A DNA stretch of 64,000 nucleotides from Natrinema hispanicum (GTDB taxonomy: Archaea; Halobacteriota; Halobacteria; Halobacteriales; Natrialbaceae), in contig NZ_FOIC01000008.1 of NCBI RefSeq assembly GCF_900111485.1, positions 1-64,000 of the forward strand, in the 5' to 3' direction. The translations under genes and the position numbers were made by a program. The notes under the pieces were generated by a model that worked only from the letters and a program-made list of their open reading frames with translations, was not told where the DNA came from and did no database searches. Position 1 is the stretch's first letter; every line of letters begins with the position of its first letter. Positions 1 to 9,457 of the stretch are shown here, piece by piece.

Positions 1-65
1 TTTGTCTCGCTCGTCACTCCGTTCCTCACTCGCAAAATCTGGACCAAAATTCCTGGCCAATCGTC

Positions 66-1202
66 TTAGTTGACCTCGAACTCGATCGCCGCACCTTGTC
101 CAAAGCCGACACACAGCGTCGCCAACCCGAGGCCGCCGCCGCGTTTCTTGAGTTCGTGAAGCAGCGTGACCGGCAGGCGGGCACCCGAAGCCCCCAGCGG
201 GTGGCCGATCGCGATCGCGCCGCCGTTGACGTTGAAGATTTCGGGGTCGATCCCGAGTTCGTCACGCGCGTACACCGTCTGACTGGCGAAGGCCTCGTTG
301 AGTTCCACGAGGTCGTAGTCGTCGATGTCGCGGCCGTTTCGCTCGAGCAGCCCTCGCGTCGCCGGGACTGGGCCGATCCCCATTACGGTGGGGTCGACGC
401 CGGCGACGTTATTCATGCCGACCTCGGCCATGATCTCGAGGTCGTGCTCGTCGGCGAAGGCCTCGCTCGTGACGAGCAGGGCGGCTGCGCCGTCGGAGAT
501 CTGGGAGGCGTTACCGGGAGTAACCATGCCATCGGATTTGAAAACGGTCGGCAGCTCGGCGAGTTTCTCGGGGGTGGTGCCGGGACGGAGTCCCTCGTCT
601 TCCTCGACGGTGCCGTCATTGGTTTCGATCGGGACGATTTCGTCGTCGAAGCGCCCTTCCTCGGTGGCCTCGACCGCGCGCTGCTGGCTGCGGGCGGCGT
701 ACTCGTCCTGTTGCTCGCGGCTGATGTCGTACTCCTCGGCGACCTTTTCGGCGGTCATCCCCATCTGGAGCTCGCCGATGTTGTACAGTTCGGCCAGCCG
801 CGGGTGGACACTGCCCATGTTCTCGCCCATCGGGACGCGACTCATGTTCTCGACGCCGCCGGCGATGATGGCGTCGCGGTTGCCGGCCGCGATGGCGTCG
901 GACGCCGAGATGATCGCTTGCATCGAGGAGGCACACCACCGGTTGATCGTCGCTGCCGGAACGTCTTCACCCAGTTCCGAGAGCAAGGCAATGACGCGGG
1001 CGACGTTGTTCCCCTGCTCGCCGCGTTGCTGTGCACAGCCCCACATCAGATCGTCAATCTCGGCACCCGAGAGGCCTGTTTCCGCGAGGATCTCGTCGAT
1101 TAGCGGGACCGAGAGGTCTTCGCTGCGAACGTCAGCGAACACACCGTCTTCTTTCCCCTGCGGCGTTCGGACTGCCTTCACGACGACTGGCGTCTGTGTC
1201 AT
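66..1202 (-). CDS. Acetyl-CoA C-acyltransferase (thiolase)
   Basis: 378-residue thiolase. It joins or cleaves acyl-CoA and acetyl-CoA in the cytoplasm, as in beta-oxidation or acetoacetyl-CoA formation. The nucleophilic cysteine is C90 in NRWCASSMQ, the catalytic histidine is H334 in GHPLGASG, and the second cysteine is C364 in CVGFGQG. Length and motif spacing are those of a complete thiolase. The ATG at 1200-1202 begins [16 protein letters not shown], the usual thiolase N-terminus. No SCP2/DUF35 partner adjoins it, which argues for a degradative-type enzyme; chain-length preference cannot be read from sequence. It is transcribed alone, away from the next gene. Confidence 0.93.
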   Translation of the reverse strand: MTQTPVVVKAVRTPQGKEDGVFADVRSEDLSVPLIDEILAETGLSGAEIDDLMWGCAQQRGEQGNNVARVIALLSELGEDVPAATINRWCASSMQAIISASDAIAAGNRDAIIAGGVENMSRVPMGENMGSVHPRLAELYNIGELQMGMTAEKVAEEYDISREQQDEYAARSQQRAVEATEEGRFDDEIVPIETNDGTVEEDEGLRPGTTPEKLAELPTVFKSDGMVTPGNASQISDGAAALLVTSEAFADEHDLEIMAEVGMNNVAGVDPTVMGIGPVPATRGLLERNGRDIDDYDLVELNEAFASQTVYARDELGIDPEIFNVNGGAIAIGHPLGASGARLPVTLLHELKKRGGGLGLATLCVGFGQGAAIEFEVN

Positions 1203-1470
1203 GTCCTACCGAATGCCGTACACGGCCTTAAATCCGGTCGAACTCGCGTTCATACGCGAGCCGTTTACGGCCAGTGATGCCCCTCGGTGGGTCGAGTTCT
1301 ACCGCGATCGATCGCGGATCGCTGTCGTCTGATACGGTCTGCTGTCACGAGTGCCCGGTGCAACCGCAGTGCGGGTCGCGGTTGCACCGGAACTGACTGA
1401 CAGGAGTCCGTATGATGAGCGGACTCGCTCGAGAACAACCCTTATCTCGGATTGTTGGGAATACGCGGGC

Positions 1471-2124
1471 ATGGACGAGGACGGAGCGAACGCCGCTCGA
1501 GTCGATGGCGACACGGAATCGGGTGCCGACGACGCAGGCACCGCCAACACGGACGGTCCCGGTGCAACTGACGAGGCATCGATGCCGGGCGTCCCGGACC
1601 CCGATCCGCAGGAAAATGACGTGCCCGATGATGTCCAGAAGTACGCCCGCTTCAAGAAAATGGACGGCGCACAGTACGACCGGGTCAACGATTTCCTGCG
1701 GGATCGCACCTACATCACCGCCCGCGAGTGGGCGATCGCCCGGCTCTGTTCTGACTTCCGGACCGAGACCGGCGTCGAGATGACCAAAATCGGCGAGAAC
1801 CTGCCCGACCTCGTCCCTTTCATGACCGACACCTACACGCCACAGGCGGTCAACCAGGCCCGTGCCTCCTTCGAGGAGAAGGTCCGGATGGCCGGCGCAA
1901 CGTTCCTCTACGGCGCGATGTGTGATTTCTTCACCGCCGAGGAACTCGACGACGTAATGTACGAAGCCACCGAGGTCGCCAAATTCCTGCTGGAAGTCGA
2001 GGGCGTCGACCTCTCGGTCGAGGACGAACTCGAGGCCGAAGAGCGCATCTCGAGTGTGATGCGCGAGGTCCGCGAGGCCAGCGCGGAACTCCGTGCGGAG
2101 GACGTCACCGGGACCGACGAGTAG
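1471..2124 (+). CDS. DUF5806 family protein
   Basis: 217-residue soluble acidic protein. Residues 1-50 are a low-complexity Asp/Ala/Gly/Glu segment. The rest is a compact, mostly helical domain starting near VPDDVQKYARFKKMDG, which I recognise as the haloarchaeal DUF5806 family; its function is unknown. I use the ATG at 1471 because residues upstream in frame look non-coding and homologues as I recall them begin with an acidic stretch. It stands alone between the thiolase and an MFS gene. No membrane segments or cysteine clusters are present. Confidence 0.8.
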   Translation: MDEDGANAARVDGDTESGADDAGTANTDGPGATDEASMPGVPDPDPQENDVPDDVQKYARFKKMDGAQYDRVNDFLRDRTYITAREWAIARLCSDFRTETGVEMTKIGENLPDLVPFMTDTYTPQAVNQARASFEEKVRMAGATFLYGAMCDFFTAEELDDVMYEATEVAKFLLEVEGVDLSVEDELEAEERISSVMREVREASAELRAEDVTGTDE

Positions 2125-2262
2125 GCAGATCACGTCTCGCTCACGAGACTCTTCCTGATCAGGCTCGTCTGTGATCAGTTGTCCGTCGTCGGCGACGCGT
2201 CACAGGCAGTGATGGCCTGCCCGTTTCGGAACGCTTGAGAGCCGCTGTCGGCAACACCACCC

Positions 2263-3420
2263 GTGCCCCGCGCTCGCCTCTTTGGGTCCCTCTGTGGCCT
2301 CGTCTTTCTCCTCAATCTCGCCAGAATCGTCTTTGCACCGCTGCTGGACGTGTTTATCGCCGAGTTCGCGATCAGCAAGGCGACAGCCGGGCTCATCGCG
2401 ACATTGGTGTGGGTCGGGAGCGCATCCCTTCGGCTCCCCACTGGATGGGTGCTCACGAAAGTCCCGCGACACCGCGTCGTCGTCGCCTCGGGTGTCGTAC
2501 TCACGGCGTCTTCGGCCTTTGCCGCGACCGCGACGACGGTGCCACATCTCATGGCCGGGGCCTTTCTCATGGGCGTCGGCTCCGGCGTCTACTTCGTCTC
2601 GGCAAACCCACTTTTAAGCGAACTCTATCCGTCTCGCGTTGGCCGCGTTATGGGAATCCACGGGGCAGCCAGCCAGCTCGCTGCGGTGATCGCCGCGCCG
2701 TTCGTCGCGCTCTCCGTGCTCGTCGACTGGCGGCTCTCGCTGTGGGTGATCGCCGGCGGCGCAGCGCTTGGCACGGCCTACACCTGGCTCGCTGCGAAGG
2801 GGACCGAGATGCCGACGGCGGGACGCACAGATCGCGAGTTCGTCGCCGGTGCACTCTCTGAGTGGCGCATCATCGTCACCGCGCTGGCACTCGTCGGCGC
2901 GGCGGTGTTCGTCTGGCAGGGCGTGTTCAACTTCTACGAACTCTACATGCAATCGAAGGACCTCTCCGACCGGACTGCGGACACGATGCTCACGCTCGTC
3001 TTCGCTGCCGGTGTCCCGGCGTTTTACGTCGGCGGTGATCTGGCTGATCGGTTCCCACACGTCCCGTATCTGCTCGGCATCGTCGGAGCGTTCGCCGCGT
3101 GCCTGCTCGCGTTGACGCTCGTCGACGGCCTGCTCGCGCTTGTCGTGCTGACCGCCCTCCTTGGCTTTATCATCCACGCGCTGTTTCCGGCCACGGACAC
3201 GTATCTCCTCGACACCCTCCCGGATTCGACGCGTGGTAGCGCCTACGCCGTGTTCAGCTCCGTCTGGATGCTGACCCAATCGCTTGGCTCCTCGGTCGTC
3301 GGGCTGGTCCTCGAGCGCGGCTACGCCTACGACACGGTGTTTGCCACCGCCGCGCTCTGTCTTGGCGGCTCGATCGTCGTCCTCGCCGCCCTCGAGCGGG
3401 ACGGCCGGCTGCCGAGTTGA
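2263..3420 (+). CDS. MFS transporter
   Basis: 385-residue polytopic membrane protein with about 12 hydrophobic segments, as expected of the major facilitator superfamily. A short charged loop near residues 60-70 (TGWVLTKVPRHRVVV) follows TM2, the place of the MFS signature loop, and a second similar loop (GGDLADRFPHVPYL) lies in the second half. The reading frame begins with GTG at 2263 and a signal-like hydrophobic TM1 follows at once; I see no ATG alternative that keeps TM1. Substrate is not predictable. It is monocistronic, ending near a tRNA-like element and tRNA-Leu. Confidence 0.85.
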   Translation: MPRARLFGSLCGLVFLLNLARIVFAPLLDVFIAEFAISKATAGLIATLVWVGSASLRLPTGWVLTKVPRHRVVVASGVVLTASSAFAATATTVPHLMAGAFLMGVGSGVYFVSANPLLSELYPSRVGRVMGIHGAASQLAAVIAAPFVALSVLVDWRLSLWVIAGGAALGTAYTWLAAKGTEMPTAGRTDREFVAGALSEWRIIVTALALVGAAVFVWQGVFNFYELYMQSKDLSDRTADTMLTLVFAAGVPAFYVGGDLADRFPHVPYLLGIVGAFAACLLALTLVDGLLALVVLTALLGFIIHALFPATDTYLLDTLPDSTRGSAYAVFSSVWMLTQSLGSSVVGLVLERGYAYDTVFATAALCLGGSIVVLAALERDGRLPS

Positions 3421-3551
3421 GACGAGATGTCGGACAGAAGTCAGTGAAAAGTCGCTCGAGAAAGCCGGCTGTCTCCATCGACGACAGCTGACCCTGAGCA
3501 AGTGATCTTCAAATAGTTTTGTCGGACAGTATGAGAGGTCTCGAGACACGT

Positions 3552-3640
3552 TGCAAGGGCTGGGATTTGAACCACGCCCGAGAACCTGCTCATGGTTCGA
3601 GAGAGCGAAGCTCGGTCTGATTCAAATCCAGCGTCTCGCA
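3552..3640 (-). repeat. tRNA-Leu-derived hairpin element (att-like or pseudo-tRNA)
   Basis: Read on the minus strand, this 89-nt segment starts TGCGAGA and ends CCCTTGCA, like the acceptor ends of the neighbouring tRNA-Leu. Its last 22 nt match the tRNA-Leu 3' end with one mismatch. The 5' part carries GGATTTGAATC, which is complementary to the T-arm-like 3' part, so the whole can fold into a long hairpin instead of a cloverleaf. There is no anticodon arm. It looks like a duplicated tRNA 3' end, as left by integrase elements, or a dispersed tRNA-mimic repeat. Confidence 0.6.
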
Positions 3641-3672
3641 GACACGACTCTCACTGTCGTTCGAGTCGGTAT

Positions 3673-3756
3673 GCGAGGGCTGGGATTTGAACCCAGGGAC
3701 CCCTACGGGAGCGGGTCTTAAGCCCACCGCCGTTGGCCTGCTTGGCTACCCTCGCA
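3673..3756 (-). tRNA. tRNA-Leu (anticodon TAA)
   Basis: 84-nt class II tRNA on the minus strand. The acceptor stem TGCGAGG pairs with CCTCGCA, the anticodon loop CTTAAGA gives anticodon TAA, there is a long variable arm, and the T-arm loop is TTCAAAT. No intron is visible and CCA is not encoded. Confidence 0.95.
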
Positions 3757-3821
3757 CAGAAGGCAGTCAGTCGTTGTCCCGGGGTGGGGATGTGCGTTTC
3801 GGTGTGCGCTCGAGCCGAGAT

Positions 3822-4160
3822 TTACCAGTTGACGCTCAATGTACCGTCGCCGTGAGGGTCGGGCGCGATCTCCTCGTCAGTGCGGCGGTCGACGACGTGG
3901 ATACAGCCGTCGTCTTTCTTCGCGGGACAGACCTCTGCGGCACGGACGTTGTGCTCGAGGTCCTCTTCGCCGAAGAAGTATTCCTCCGGTTGGGCCATGC
4001 CCGAGGCGATCGACATCTCCCAGTTGGCGCTGACTTCGGCACACTTCCCCGCGCCGAAGCACTTGTTGGCCTCGAAGATGATCTTGTAGGGCTTCTCTTC
4101 GACCGGCGGTGCGTCGCTCGAGCCGACGTCGCTGGCGCGTTGAATACCGTCGTCGCTCAT
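3822..4160 (-). CDS. Ferredoxin-like iron-sulfur protein
   Basis: 112-residue acidic protein with four cysteines in an arrangement like a single-cluster bacterial or archaeal ferredoxin: NKCFGAGKC near residues 34-40, then AAEVCPAK and DDGCIHV near 78-85. The first 25 residues are a low-complexity Asp/Ser/Pro leader. A [3Fe-4S] or [4Fe-4S] cluster is inferred from the CxxxxxC...CP pattern, but spacing departs from the canonical CxxCxxC, so cluster type is uncertain. It probably serves as a cytoplasmic electron carrier. It lies just downstream of the SDR gene on the same strand with about 60 bp between them, so the two may be cotranscribed. Confidence 0.72.
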   Translation of the reverse strand: MSDDGIQRASDVGSSDAPPVEEKPYKIIFEANKCFGAGKCAEVSANWEMSIASGMAQPEEYFFGEEDLEHNVRAAEVCPAKKDDGCIHVVDRRTDEEIAPDPHGDGTLSVNW

Positions 4161-4220
4161 GTGTCTCCCTTCGAGCGAGTGGCCTTTCGCGTTACGGTTG
4201 GTCCGAATGAGAGCGACGAC

Positions 4221-5171
4221 CTACGCCGAGACCTCGGCTTTCGGCTCCGGTAAGTCGTAGGTGACGCCAGTCAGCTCGCTCGAGACGGCCCATAACCGAC
4301 GGGCCGTTTCTTCGTCGTAGGACTGCTTCGAGGAGGCCTGGCGTTCAGGCGTCCCACGCATGTTCATGAATCCGCCGGGGCCGTAGTACGCGCCACCCTC
4401 GGCTTCGGGTGCGGTCGCGGCGTACAGCGTCGGGAGTGCGCCCATGGCGGCCGACTGGGCAAGGGCCGTGTTCATGGCCCACATCGCGGCCTTCCGGAGG
4501 CGGCTGCCGCGCTGTTCGGGGCCGCGAAACTGCAACTGCGTGTTCGCGTAGCCCGGATGGACGGCGATGCTCTTGGCGTTCGCAGCCGCTGTGAGCAGCC
4601 GTCGCTCGAGTTCGTACGCGAACAACACGTTCGCCAGTTTCGACTGGGCGTAAGCGTCCCACGGGTCGTAGGACTGCTCGTGCTGGAGATCGTCGAAATC
4701 GATCTCGCCGCGTTCGTGGATGCCGCTCGAGACGGTGACGATCCGCGACTCGGACGCGTCGTGTGGGTGGAGGTTCTCGAGCAGCAGCCCGGTAAGCGCG
4801 AAATGACTGAGGTGGTTGACGCCGAACTGGGTCTCGAAGCCGTCTACCGTCTCCGAACGCGGGATCGCCATGACGCCAGCGTTGTTGATCAGAACGTCGA
4901 GATCTGCGTCGCCGAGTCGGTCGGCGAACGCGTGGATCGACTCGAGATCGCCCAGATCGCACGCCTCGGGACGCAGGTCGGCGTCGGGGATGTCGGCGCG
5001 GATGTCCCGCGCTGCGTCTTGGCCGCGCTCTGTGCTCCGGCAGGCCATAATCACCGTCGCGCCGTTGCGTGCGAGTTCCCGGGTCGCCTCGAGGCCGATG
5101 CCGCTGTTCGCGCCCGTGACGACGACTTGGCGGCCTTCCTGATCGGGGATATTGTCGGCTGTCCAGCCCAT
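4221..5171 (-). CDS. Short-chain dehydrogenase/reductase
   Basis: 316-residue SDR of the retinol dehydrogenase/WW-oxidoreductase-like subgroup. The Rossmann TGANSGIG motif is at about residues 19-26, NNAG near 92, the catalytic serine follows in VTVSSG, and the YAQSK motif supplies the active-site Tyr and Lys. It uses NAD(P)H to interconvert a carbonyl and an alcohol in the cytoplasm; the substrate is unknown. The ATG at 5171 gives MGWTADNIPDQ, the usual haloarchaeal start for this subgroup. The ferredoxin-like gene follows on the same strand. Confidence 0.9.
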   Translation of the reverse strand: MGWTADNIPDQEGRQVVVTGANSGIGLEATRELARNGATVIMACRSTERGQDAARDIRADIPDADLRPEACDLGDLESIHAFADRLGDADLDVLINNAGVMAIPRSETVDGFETQFGVNHLSHFALTGLLLENLHPHDASESRIVTVSSGIHERGEIDFDDLQHEQSYDPWDAYAQSKLANVLFAYELERRLLTAAANAKSIAVHPGYANTQLQFRGPEQRGSRLRKAAMWAMNTALAQSAAMGALPTLYAATAPEAEGGAYYGPGGFMNMRGTPERQASSKQSYDEETARRLWAVSSELTGVTYDLPEPKAEVSA

Positions 5172-5293
5172 ACGCGCGGTACGCTACCGCGGCCCTAAAG
5201 GCGTGTGCCGGCTATCCCCCTCGGTGCGCGGCTTCGGCGGGATTGAACGGGCTGCCGACGGGTATTCCAGCGATAAAACAGTGGTTTCGACAG

Positions 5294-5812
5294 TTACTCG
5301 TAGTCGACCGAGACGGACTCGAGGACGACGTCTTCTCGCGGACGGTCGTTGGCGTCGGTGTCGACGCTGCCGATCTCGTGAACGACGTCCATTCCATCAG
5401 TGACCTTGCCGAAGACGGCGTGGCGGCCGTCGAGGTGGGGCTGGGCGTCGAGCGTGATGAAGAACTGCGAGCCGTTGGTGTCGGGCCCGGAGTTGGCCAT
5501 GCTCAGGATCCCTTCGTCGTCGTGGCGCAGTTCGTCGTGGAACTCGTCGTCGAACTGGTAGCCGGGACCGCCGCGGCCGGTTTCGGTCGGGTCGCCGCCC
5601 TGAATCATGAAGCCCTCGATGACGCGGTGGAAGGCCACGTCGTCGTACAGCGGCTCGCCTTCGACTTCCTCGCCGGTCTCAGGGTCAGTCCAGGTCTTGC
5701 CACCGGTCGCGAGGCCGACGAAGTTGTCGACGGTGCGTGGTGCGCGTTCGTCGTAGAGTTCGACCTCGATGTCACCTTTGTTCGTGTGCAGGGTCGCAGT
5801 AACGTCTCCCAT
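5294..5812 (-). CDS. Peptidyl-prolyl cis-trans isomerase (cyclophilin type)
   Basis: 172-residue cytoplasmic cyclophilin that speeds prolyl bond isomerisation during protein folding. It has the conserved AFHRVIEGFMIQGGD active-site segment, SMANSGPDTNGSQFFIT in the middle and HAVFGKV near the C-terminus, covering the complete fold. The frame stays open upstream to 6145, but the ATG at 5810-5812 gives MGDVTATLHTNKGDIEVELY, the family's normal start, and upstream residues are arginine-rich out-of-frame sequence. It is divergent from the next gene. Confidence 0.93.
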   Translation of the reverse strand: MGDVTATLHTNKGDIEVELYDERAPRTVDNFVGLATGGKTWTDPETGEEVEGEPLYDDVAFHRVIEGFMIQGGDPTETGRGGPGYQFDDEFHDELRHDDEGILSMANSGPDTNGSQFFITLDAQPHLDGRHAVFGKVTDGMDVVHEIGSVDTDANDRPREDVVLESVSVDYE

Positions 5813-5968
5813 ACGTCGGGGTCGACGGGACGACTGAAAACGATAGTGGTCTCGCGTCGACGGTCGCCGGCTCCATTGGCGCGATTTACGATCGCCCGAT
5901 CCAATTGTGTCGCCTCGGTGCTGACTAGCGGCCGCAAGTACATACCGCCGGCCGTGGAACGACCCGCC

Positions 5969-6952
5969 ATGAGCGATGGCACGCACACAGCGGCGGAGGT
6001 CACGCTCGATCGATTGCCGTCGGGCGTGGAACTGACGACGACGGTCCACACCTATCGGGGCGGCAAGCCAGGACCGACGCTGTACGTGCAGGCGGCCCAG
6101 CACGGCCGCGAGATCAACGGGACGGAACTGCTCCGCCGGTTTCACGAGCGCCTACCGCTCGAGTCGCTGTCGGGGACCGTGATCGCCGTCCCCGTCGCGA
6201 ACCCGCTGACGTTCGATCGAGTCTCCTACACGACACCGGAGCCGTTCGACAGTGTCAACCCGAACATGAACCGAGTCTGGCCGGGCGACGCCGACGGCAG
6301 TCTCCACCAGCGCATGGCCGCCCGCCTCTGGGAGTACGTCACGGCAGTTGACGCCGTTGTCGATCTCCATACGGGCAGCCCCGACATGCTCCCCCACGTC
6401 GTCTACAGCGCAGGCGACGACCGATCCCGGTCACTTGCTGAAGCCTTCGGGACCGATCTCCTGTTGGCCGAACAGGCCGGCGACGACGCGCCGGACGCGT
6501 GGTCCCAGCGTGATTTCGACGGCAAGCTCCGTGTCACCGCCGCTGCCGAGGGGATCCCCGCGATCACGCCCGAACTCGCCCACAACAAGCAGATCCTCGA
6601 GGGAGTCGTCACGGACGGCGTCACGGGCTTGCTCGATGTCTGTCGTCAGCTCGATCTCCTTGCCGGCGCGGTACCCGAACGTGAGCAGACTGTCGCCCAC
6701 AATCACGCCGGACAGGTCACTGCCACCGAGTCCGGACTGTTTCGACCGAATCCGACGCTCGAGGTGGGCGACGTGATCGAGGCAGGGACGCCGATCGGGA
6801 CGGTCTTTCAGCCGACGACGTACGAATCGCTCCACGAGCCATGCGTCGATCGCGATGGCCTGCTCTATGCACTCACTCGAGAAGCGACGGTGACTGCTGG
6901 CGACCAACTCGCGAGCGTGGCGGTAGCCGACGACGAGCATTTGATCGCGTAA
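5969..6952 (+). CDS. Succinylglutamate desuccinylase/aspartoacylase family protein
   Basis: 327-residue zinc carboxypeptidase-fold (M14-like) hydrolase. The zinc-ligand motif H-G-R-E appears in AAQHGREINGTEL near residue 50, and the second histidine is in VVDLHTGSPDM. PNMNRVWPG in between is typical of the family. Members cleave N-acyl amino acids or related amides; the substrate here is unknown. The frame is open back to 5243, but the ATG at 5969 starts the recognisable protein and the upstream part overlaps the cyclophilin gene antisense. The C-terminal 90 residues form a beta-rich, lipoyl-like extension (HNHAGQVTA...GDVIEAGTPIGT), as in other archaeal members. Confidence 0.87.
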   Translation: MSDGTHTAAEVTLDRLPSGVELTTTVHTYRGGKPGPTLYVQAAQHGREINGTELLRRFHERLPLESLSGTVIAVPVANPLTFDRVSYTTPEPFDSVNPNMNRVWPGDADGSLHQRMAARLWEYVTAVDAVVDLHTGSPDMLPHVVYSAGDDRSRSLAEAFGTDLLLAEQAGDDAPDAWSQRDFDGKLRVTAAAEGIPAITPELAHNKQILEGVVTDGVTGLLDVCRQLDLLAGAVPEREQTVAHNHAGQVTATESGLFRPNPTLEVGDVIEAGTPIGTVFQPTTYESLHEPCVDRDGLLYALTREATVTAGDQLASVAVADDEHLIA

Positions 6953-6961
6953 TCGGCGGTA

Positions 6962-7963
6962 TCAATCACTCCTCGAGAGATCGACTGTCGCCGAACCGGT
7001 TAGCAGCGTCTTGTCTGTGGCCGTCCGCGCCTCGAGTGTCGTCTCGACCGTTCCATCATCGGGATCGATCTCGGCGACTTCGCCCGTCGCAACGACGGTG
7101 TCGCCGGGGAAGACCCGCGACCGAAATCGGACATCGAAACGTGTGATGTCTCGCAGATCGAACCAGCGGGTGACGACACGGGAGGTGATGCCGGCGGTTA
7201 ACATCCCCTGCCCGAAGACGCTCTCATTGCCGGCAGCCGTCGCGTACGGGTCGTCGTAGTGGATCGGATTGAAATCACCGCTCGCGCCCGCGTACCTGAC
7301 GAAGTGCCGGCGCTCGAGGCCGTTGACGACGACCGTCGGGCCGCTCTCGCCGACCGCGAGTCCGTCGAGTTCGCGGACTCGCTCGAACCCGTCGCCGGTC
7401 GGTGACGGAACGTCGCTGTCGGCCGTGACGGCACCACCGTTTGGCTCGGCCGTGTCGTCCGCTGTGTGCTCATCGGCAACCGCGCTCTCCGTCTCGAGCA
7501 TGGTGGTCCGCTCGGTGAGCACGCGGTCGTCGTGCTGATCGCTGTACTCGGTCTCGAGGTGGGCGACGGTCATCGTCCCTGCACGGCCCCCTTCGCGCTG
7601 GAAGACGTCCGTGAGGGTGGTCGTTCCCTCGAGCACGTCGCCGACGAACAGCGGGCGCTCGTACTCGTGGCACTGTTCGCCGTGGAGGACGTACTCTGGT
7701 TGGAAGCCGAGGTCGAAGCCGGTGCCCTCGATGCCCTCGGGCGTGTATCGCGGAAACCGGCTGACCTGGCTGTAAGTCAGTGGCGCGGGCACGCGGTCGT
7801 AGCCCCGCATTGCAGCGGCCGCTGTGTCGCGAAACACTGGGTCATTAGACGTGATCGCGCGTGCAAACTCCGCGACCTTGCCGGCCTCGAGACGAAACGC
7901 TTCGGTGGTGACCCGCGAGTCGCCGACCATCGCCTCGAGTTCCGCCAGTGACTTAGTCGGCAT
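6962..7963 (-). CDS. MaoC family dehydratase (two hotdog domains)
   Basis: 333-residue double-hotdog protein. The C-terminal half carries the MaoC hydratase signature around YAGASGDFNPIHYDD and GQGMLTAG, where Asp and His serve the (R)-specific hydratase reaction on trans-2-enoyl-CoA. The N-terminal half looks like the FAS1-like dehydratase domain, with a low-complexity Asp/Thr/Ala linker between. Neighbouring CoA-transferase and thiolase genes fit acyl-CoA metabolism. It ends ten bases after the convergent desuccinylase-family gene. Confidence 0.85.
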   Translation of the reverse strand: MPTKSLAELEAMVGDSRVTTEAFRLEAGKVAEFARAITSNDPVFRDTAAAAMRGYDRVPAPLTYSQVSRFPRYTPEGIEGTGFDLGFQPEYVLHGEQCHEYERPLFVGDVLEGTTTLTDVFQREGGRAGTMTVAHLETEYSDQHDDRVLTERTTMLETESAVADEHTADDTAEPNGGAVTADSDVPSPTGDGFERVRELDGLAVGESGPTVVVNGLERRHFVRYAGASGDFNPIHYDDPYATAAGNESVFGQGMLTAGITSRVVTRWFDLRDITRFDVRFRSRVFPGDTVVATGEVAEIDPDDGTVETTLEARTATDKTLLTGSATVDLSRSD

Positions 7964-8151
7964 TGTGCTGTCCCTCGGCCGTTTGACCGGTCGTCGTCGG
8001 CAGTCGTTCCGTCGTGGCGCGGTGCGTGTCGGGACCGTCCTGTCCGCGTCTCATTGTCACCACGGTTTGCGGACGGCTGACATAACAGTATTCCCGGTCG
8101 CGGCTGCTCGGACGAAGCCGCTACTCGAGGCCGCTCGAGTGAGGCAGCGAG

Positions 8152-9315
8152 TTAGCGGATGACGCCCGCATCGCGCAGCTCGGCTCGCTGTGTCTCGTCG
8201 TAGCCCACCGACGCGAGTAGTTCGTCGGTGTGCTCACCGTGGGCTGGCAGCGACTCGTCGTCGCTTTCGGGTGCGTCCGGTCCCGCAGCCGGGAACCCAA
8301 CTCGTGGGGGTGCATCGTCCGGCCGTTCGATCAACCCGCGGGCCTCGAACTGTGGGTGCTCGAGGGCTTCGGCCGGCGTATACACCGGTCCGACCACCGT
8401 TTCGTCACCCAGCGTCTCGAGCCACTCGTCCCGCGAGCGACTCGCGAACAGGTCGGCGAGTTCCGCACGGATGGCTTCCAGTTCGGCTGGATCGTCGGTC
8501 TCGTGAACGTCGATGAGATCCTCACGCCCGACGTCCTCGCAGAACGTGGTCCAGAACTTCTCCTCGAGTGCTGCGAACGTCACGTATCGGCCGTCTGCGG
8601 TCTCGTAGACGTCGTACCAGGGTACTGCCCCGGTGAGTGCCGTCTCGCCAGGACGGGGATCGTCGCCGGTCAGCGCTTCGTAGGAGAGTGCCTGCGAGAA
8701 GGAGGCAACCACGTCGGTCATGGCGATGTCGATGTACTCCCCGCCGGTGCCGAGTTCGCGTGAGAGCAGGCCGCCGACGATGCTGAACGCCGCGAACAGG
8801 CCGCCGCCGAAGTCGCTGATCTGGTAGCCCGGAATTTGCGGCGGTGCCGACTCGTCCTCGCGGGTCATATCGAGCAGTCCAGAAACACCGACGTAGTTGA
8901 GATCGTGGCCCGCGCGATCGGCGTACGGGCCGGTCTGGCCGAAGCCCGACAGCGAACAGTAGATCAGGTCGTCGTTGTACTCGCTCAGCGTCTCGTAGTC
9001 GATCTCGAGGCGGTCGGCAACGCCCGGTCGGAACCCCTCAAAGACGACGTCGGCTGTCTCGACTAGCCGGTAGAACGCGGCCCGCCCCTCCGAGGATTTG
9101 AGATCGAGTGCGATGCTTCGCTTGCCGCGATTGACGTTGTCGAACAGCGCGCCGACGTCGCGGTCGGTCATCGGCGGCATATGCCGGGCGTAGTCGCCCG
9201 TCCTGGTGTCCTCGACCTTTATCACGTCGGCACCTGCATCGGCGAGCAGTTGCGTTGCGTACGGCCCCGGAAGGAGGCGGGTCAGATCGAGAATCTGAAT
9301 CGAATCGAGTTGCAT
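8152..9315 (-). CDS. CaiB/BaiF family CoA-transferase (class III)
   Basis: 387-residue family III CoA-transferase or alpha-methylacyl-CoA racemase. The N-terminus has the family signature ILDLTRLLPGPYATQLLADAG followed by GADVIKVED, and GRGKRSIALDLK-type residues (VNRGKRSIALDLKS) at about 60-75. The usual catalytic aspartate position lies in the segment YDVYETADGRYVTF region and GLLDMTRE region; I cannot assign it exactly. It moves CoA between carboxylic acids or epimerises branched acyl-CoA. It lies on the same strand as the MaoC gene. Confidence 0.87.
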   Translation of the reverse strand: MQLDSIQILDLTRLLPGPYATQLLADAGADVIKVEDTRTGDYARHMPPMTDRDVGALFDNVNRGKRSIALDLKSSEGRAAFYRLVETADVVFEGFRPGVADRLEIDYETLSEYNDDLIYCSLSGFGQTGPYADRAGHDLNYVGVSGLLDMTREDESAPPQIPGYQISDFGGGLFAAFSIVGGLLSRELGTGGEYIDIAMTDVVASFSQALSYEALTGDDPRPGETALTGAVPWYDVYETADGRYVTFAALEEKFWTTFCEDVGREDLIDVHETDDPAELEAIRAELADLFASRSRDEWLETLGDETVVGPVYTPAEALEHPQFEARGLIERPDDAPPRVGFPAAGPDAPESDDESLPAHGEHTDELLASVGYDETQRAELRDAGVIR

Positions 9316-9457
9316 GTGCTCACGTGCCGGGCCGTTCGTAAAAGATTACTGTCGTTTTTCGCCTCGTGGTGGGACACCGTGATAGCAGACCGTCGCAGTC
9401 GACACCGAACGAACCGCGATTCGAAAACAGTGGAAATTGCCCGGTTTCGTCGACCGC

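Noticed and set aside
96-1103. Long plus-strand frame opposite the thiolase
   Set aside because: Arg/Val-rich antisense reading produced by GC-rich codon bias; the minus-strand thiolase has all catalytic motifs.
2614-3549. Long minus-strand frame opposite the MFS gene
   Set aside because: Highly charged, repetitive R/E/D content with no hydrophobic core, typical of antisense frames in high-GC haloarchaeal DNA.
5243-5968. N-terminal extension of the desuccinylase-family gene
   Set aside because: It overlaps the cyclophilin gene antisense and does not resemble any part of the M14 family; the ATG at 5969 fits.
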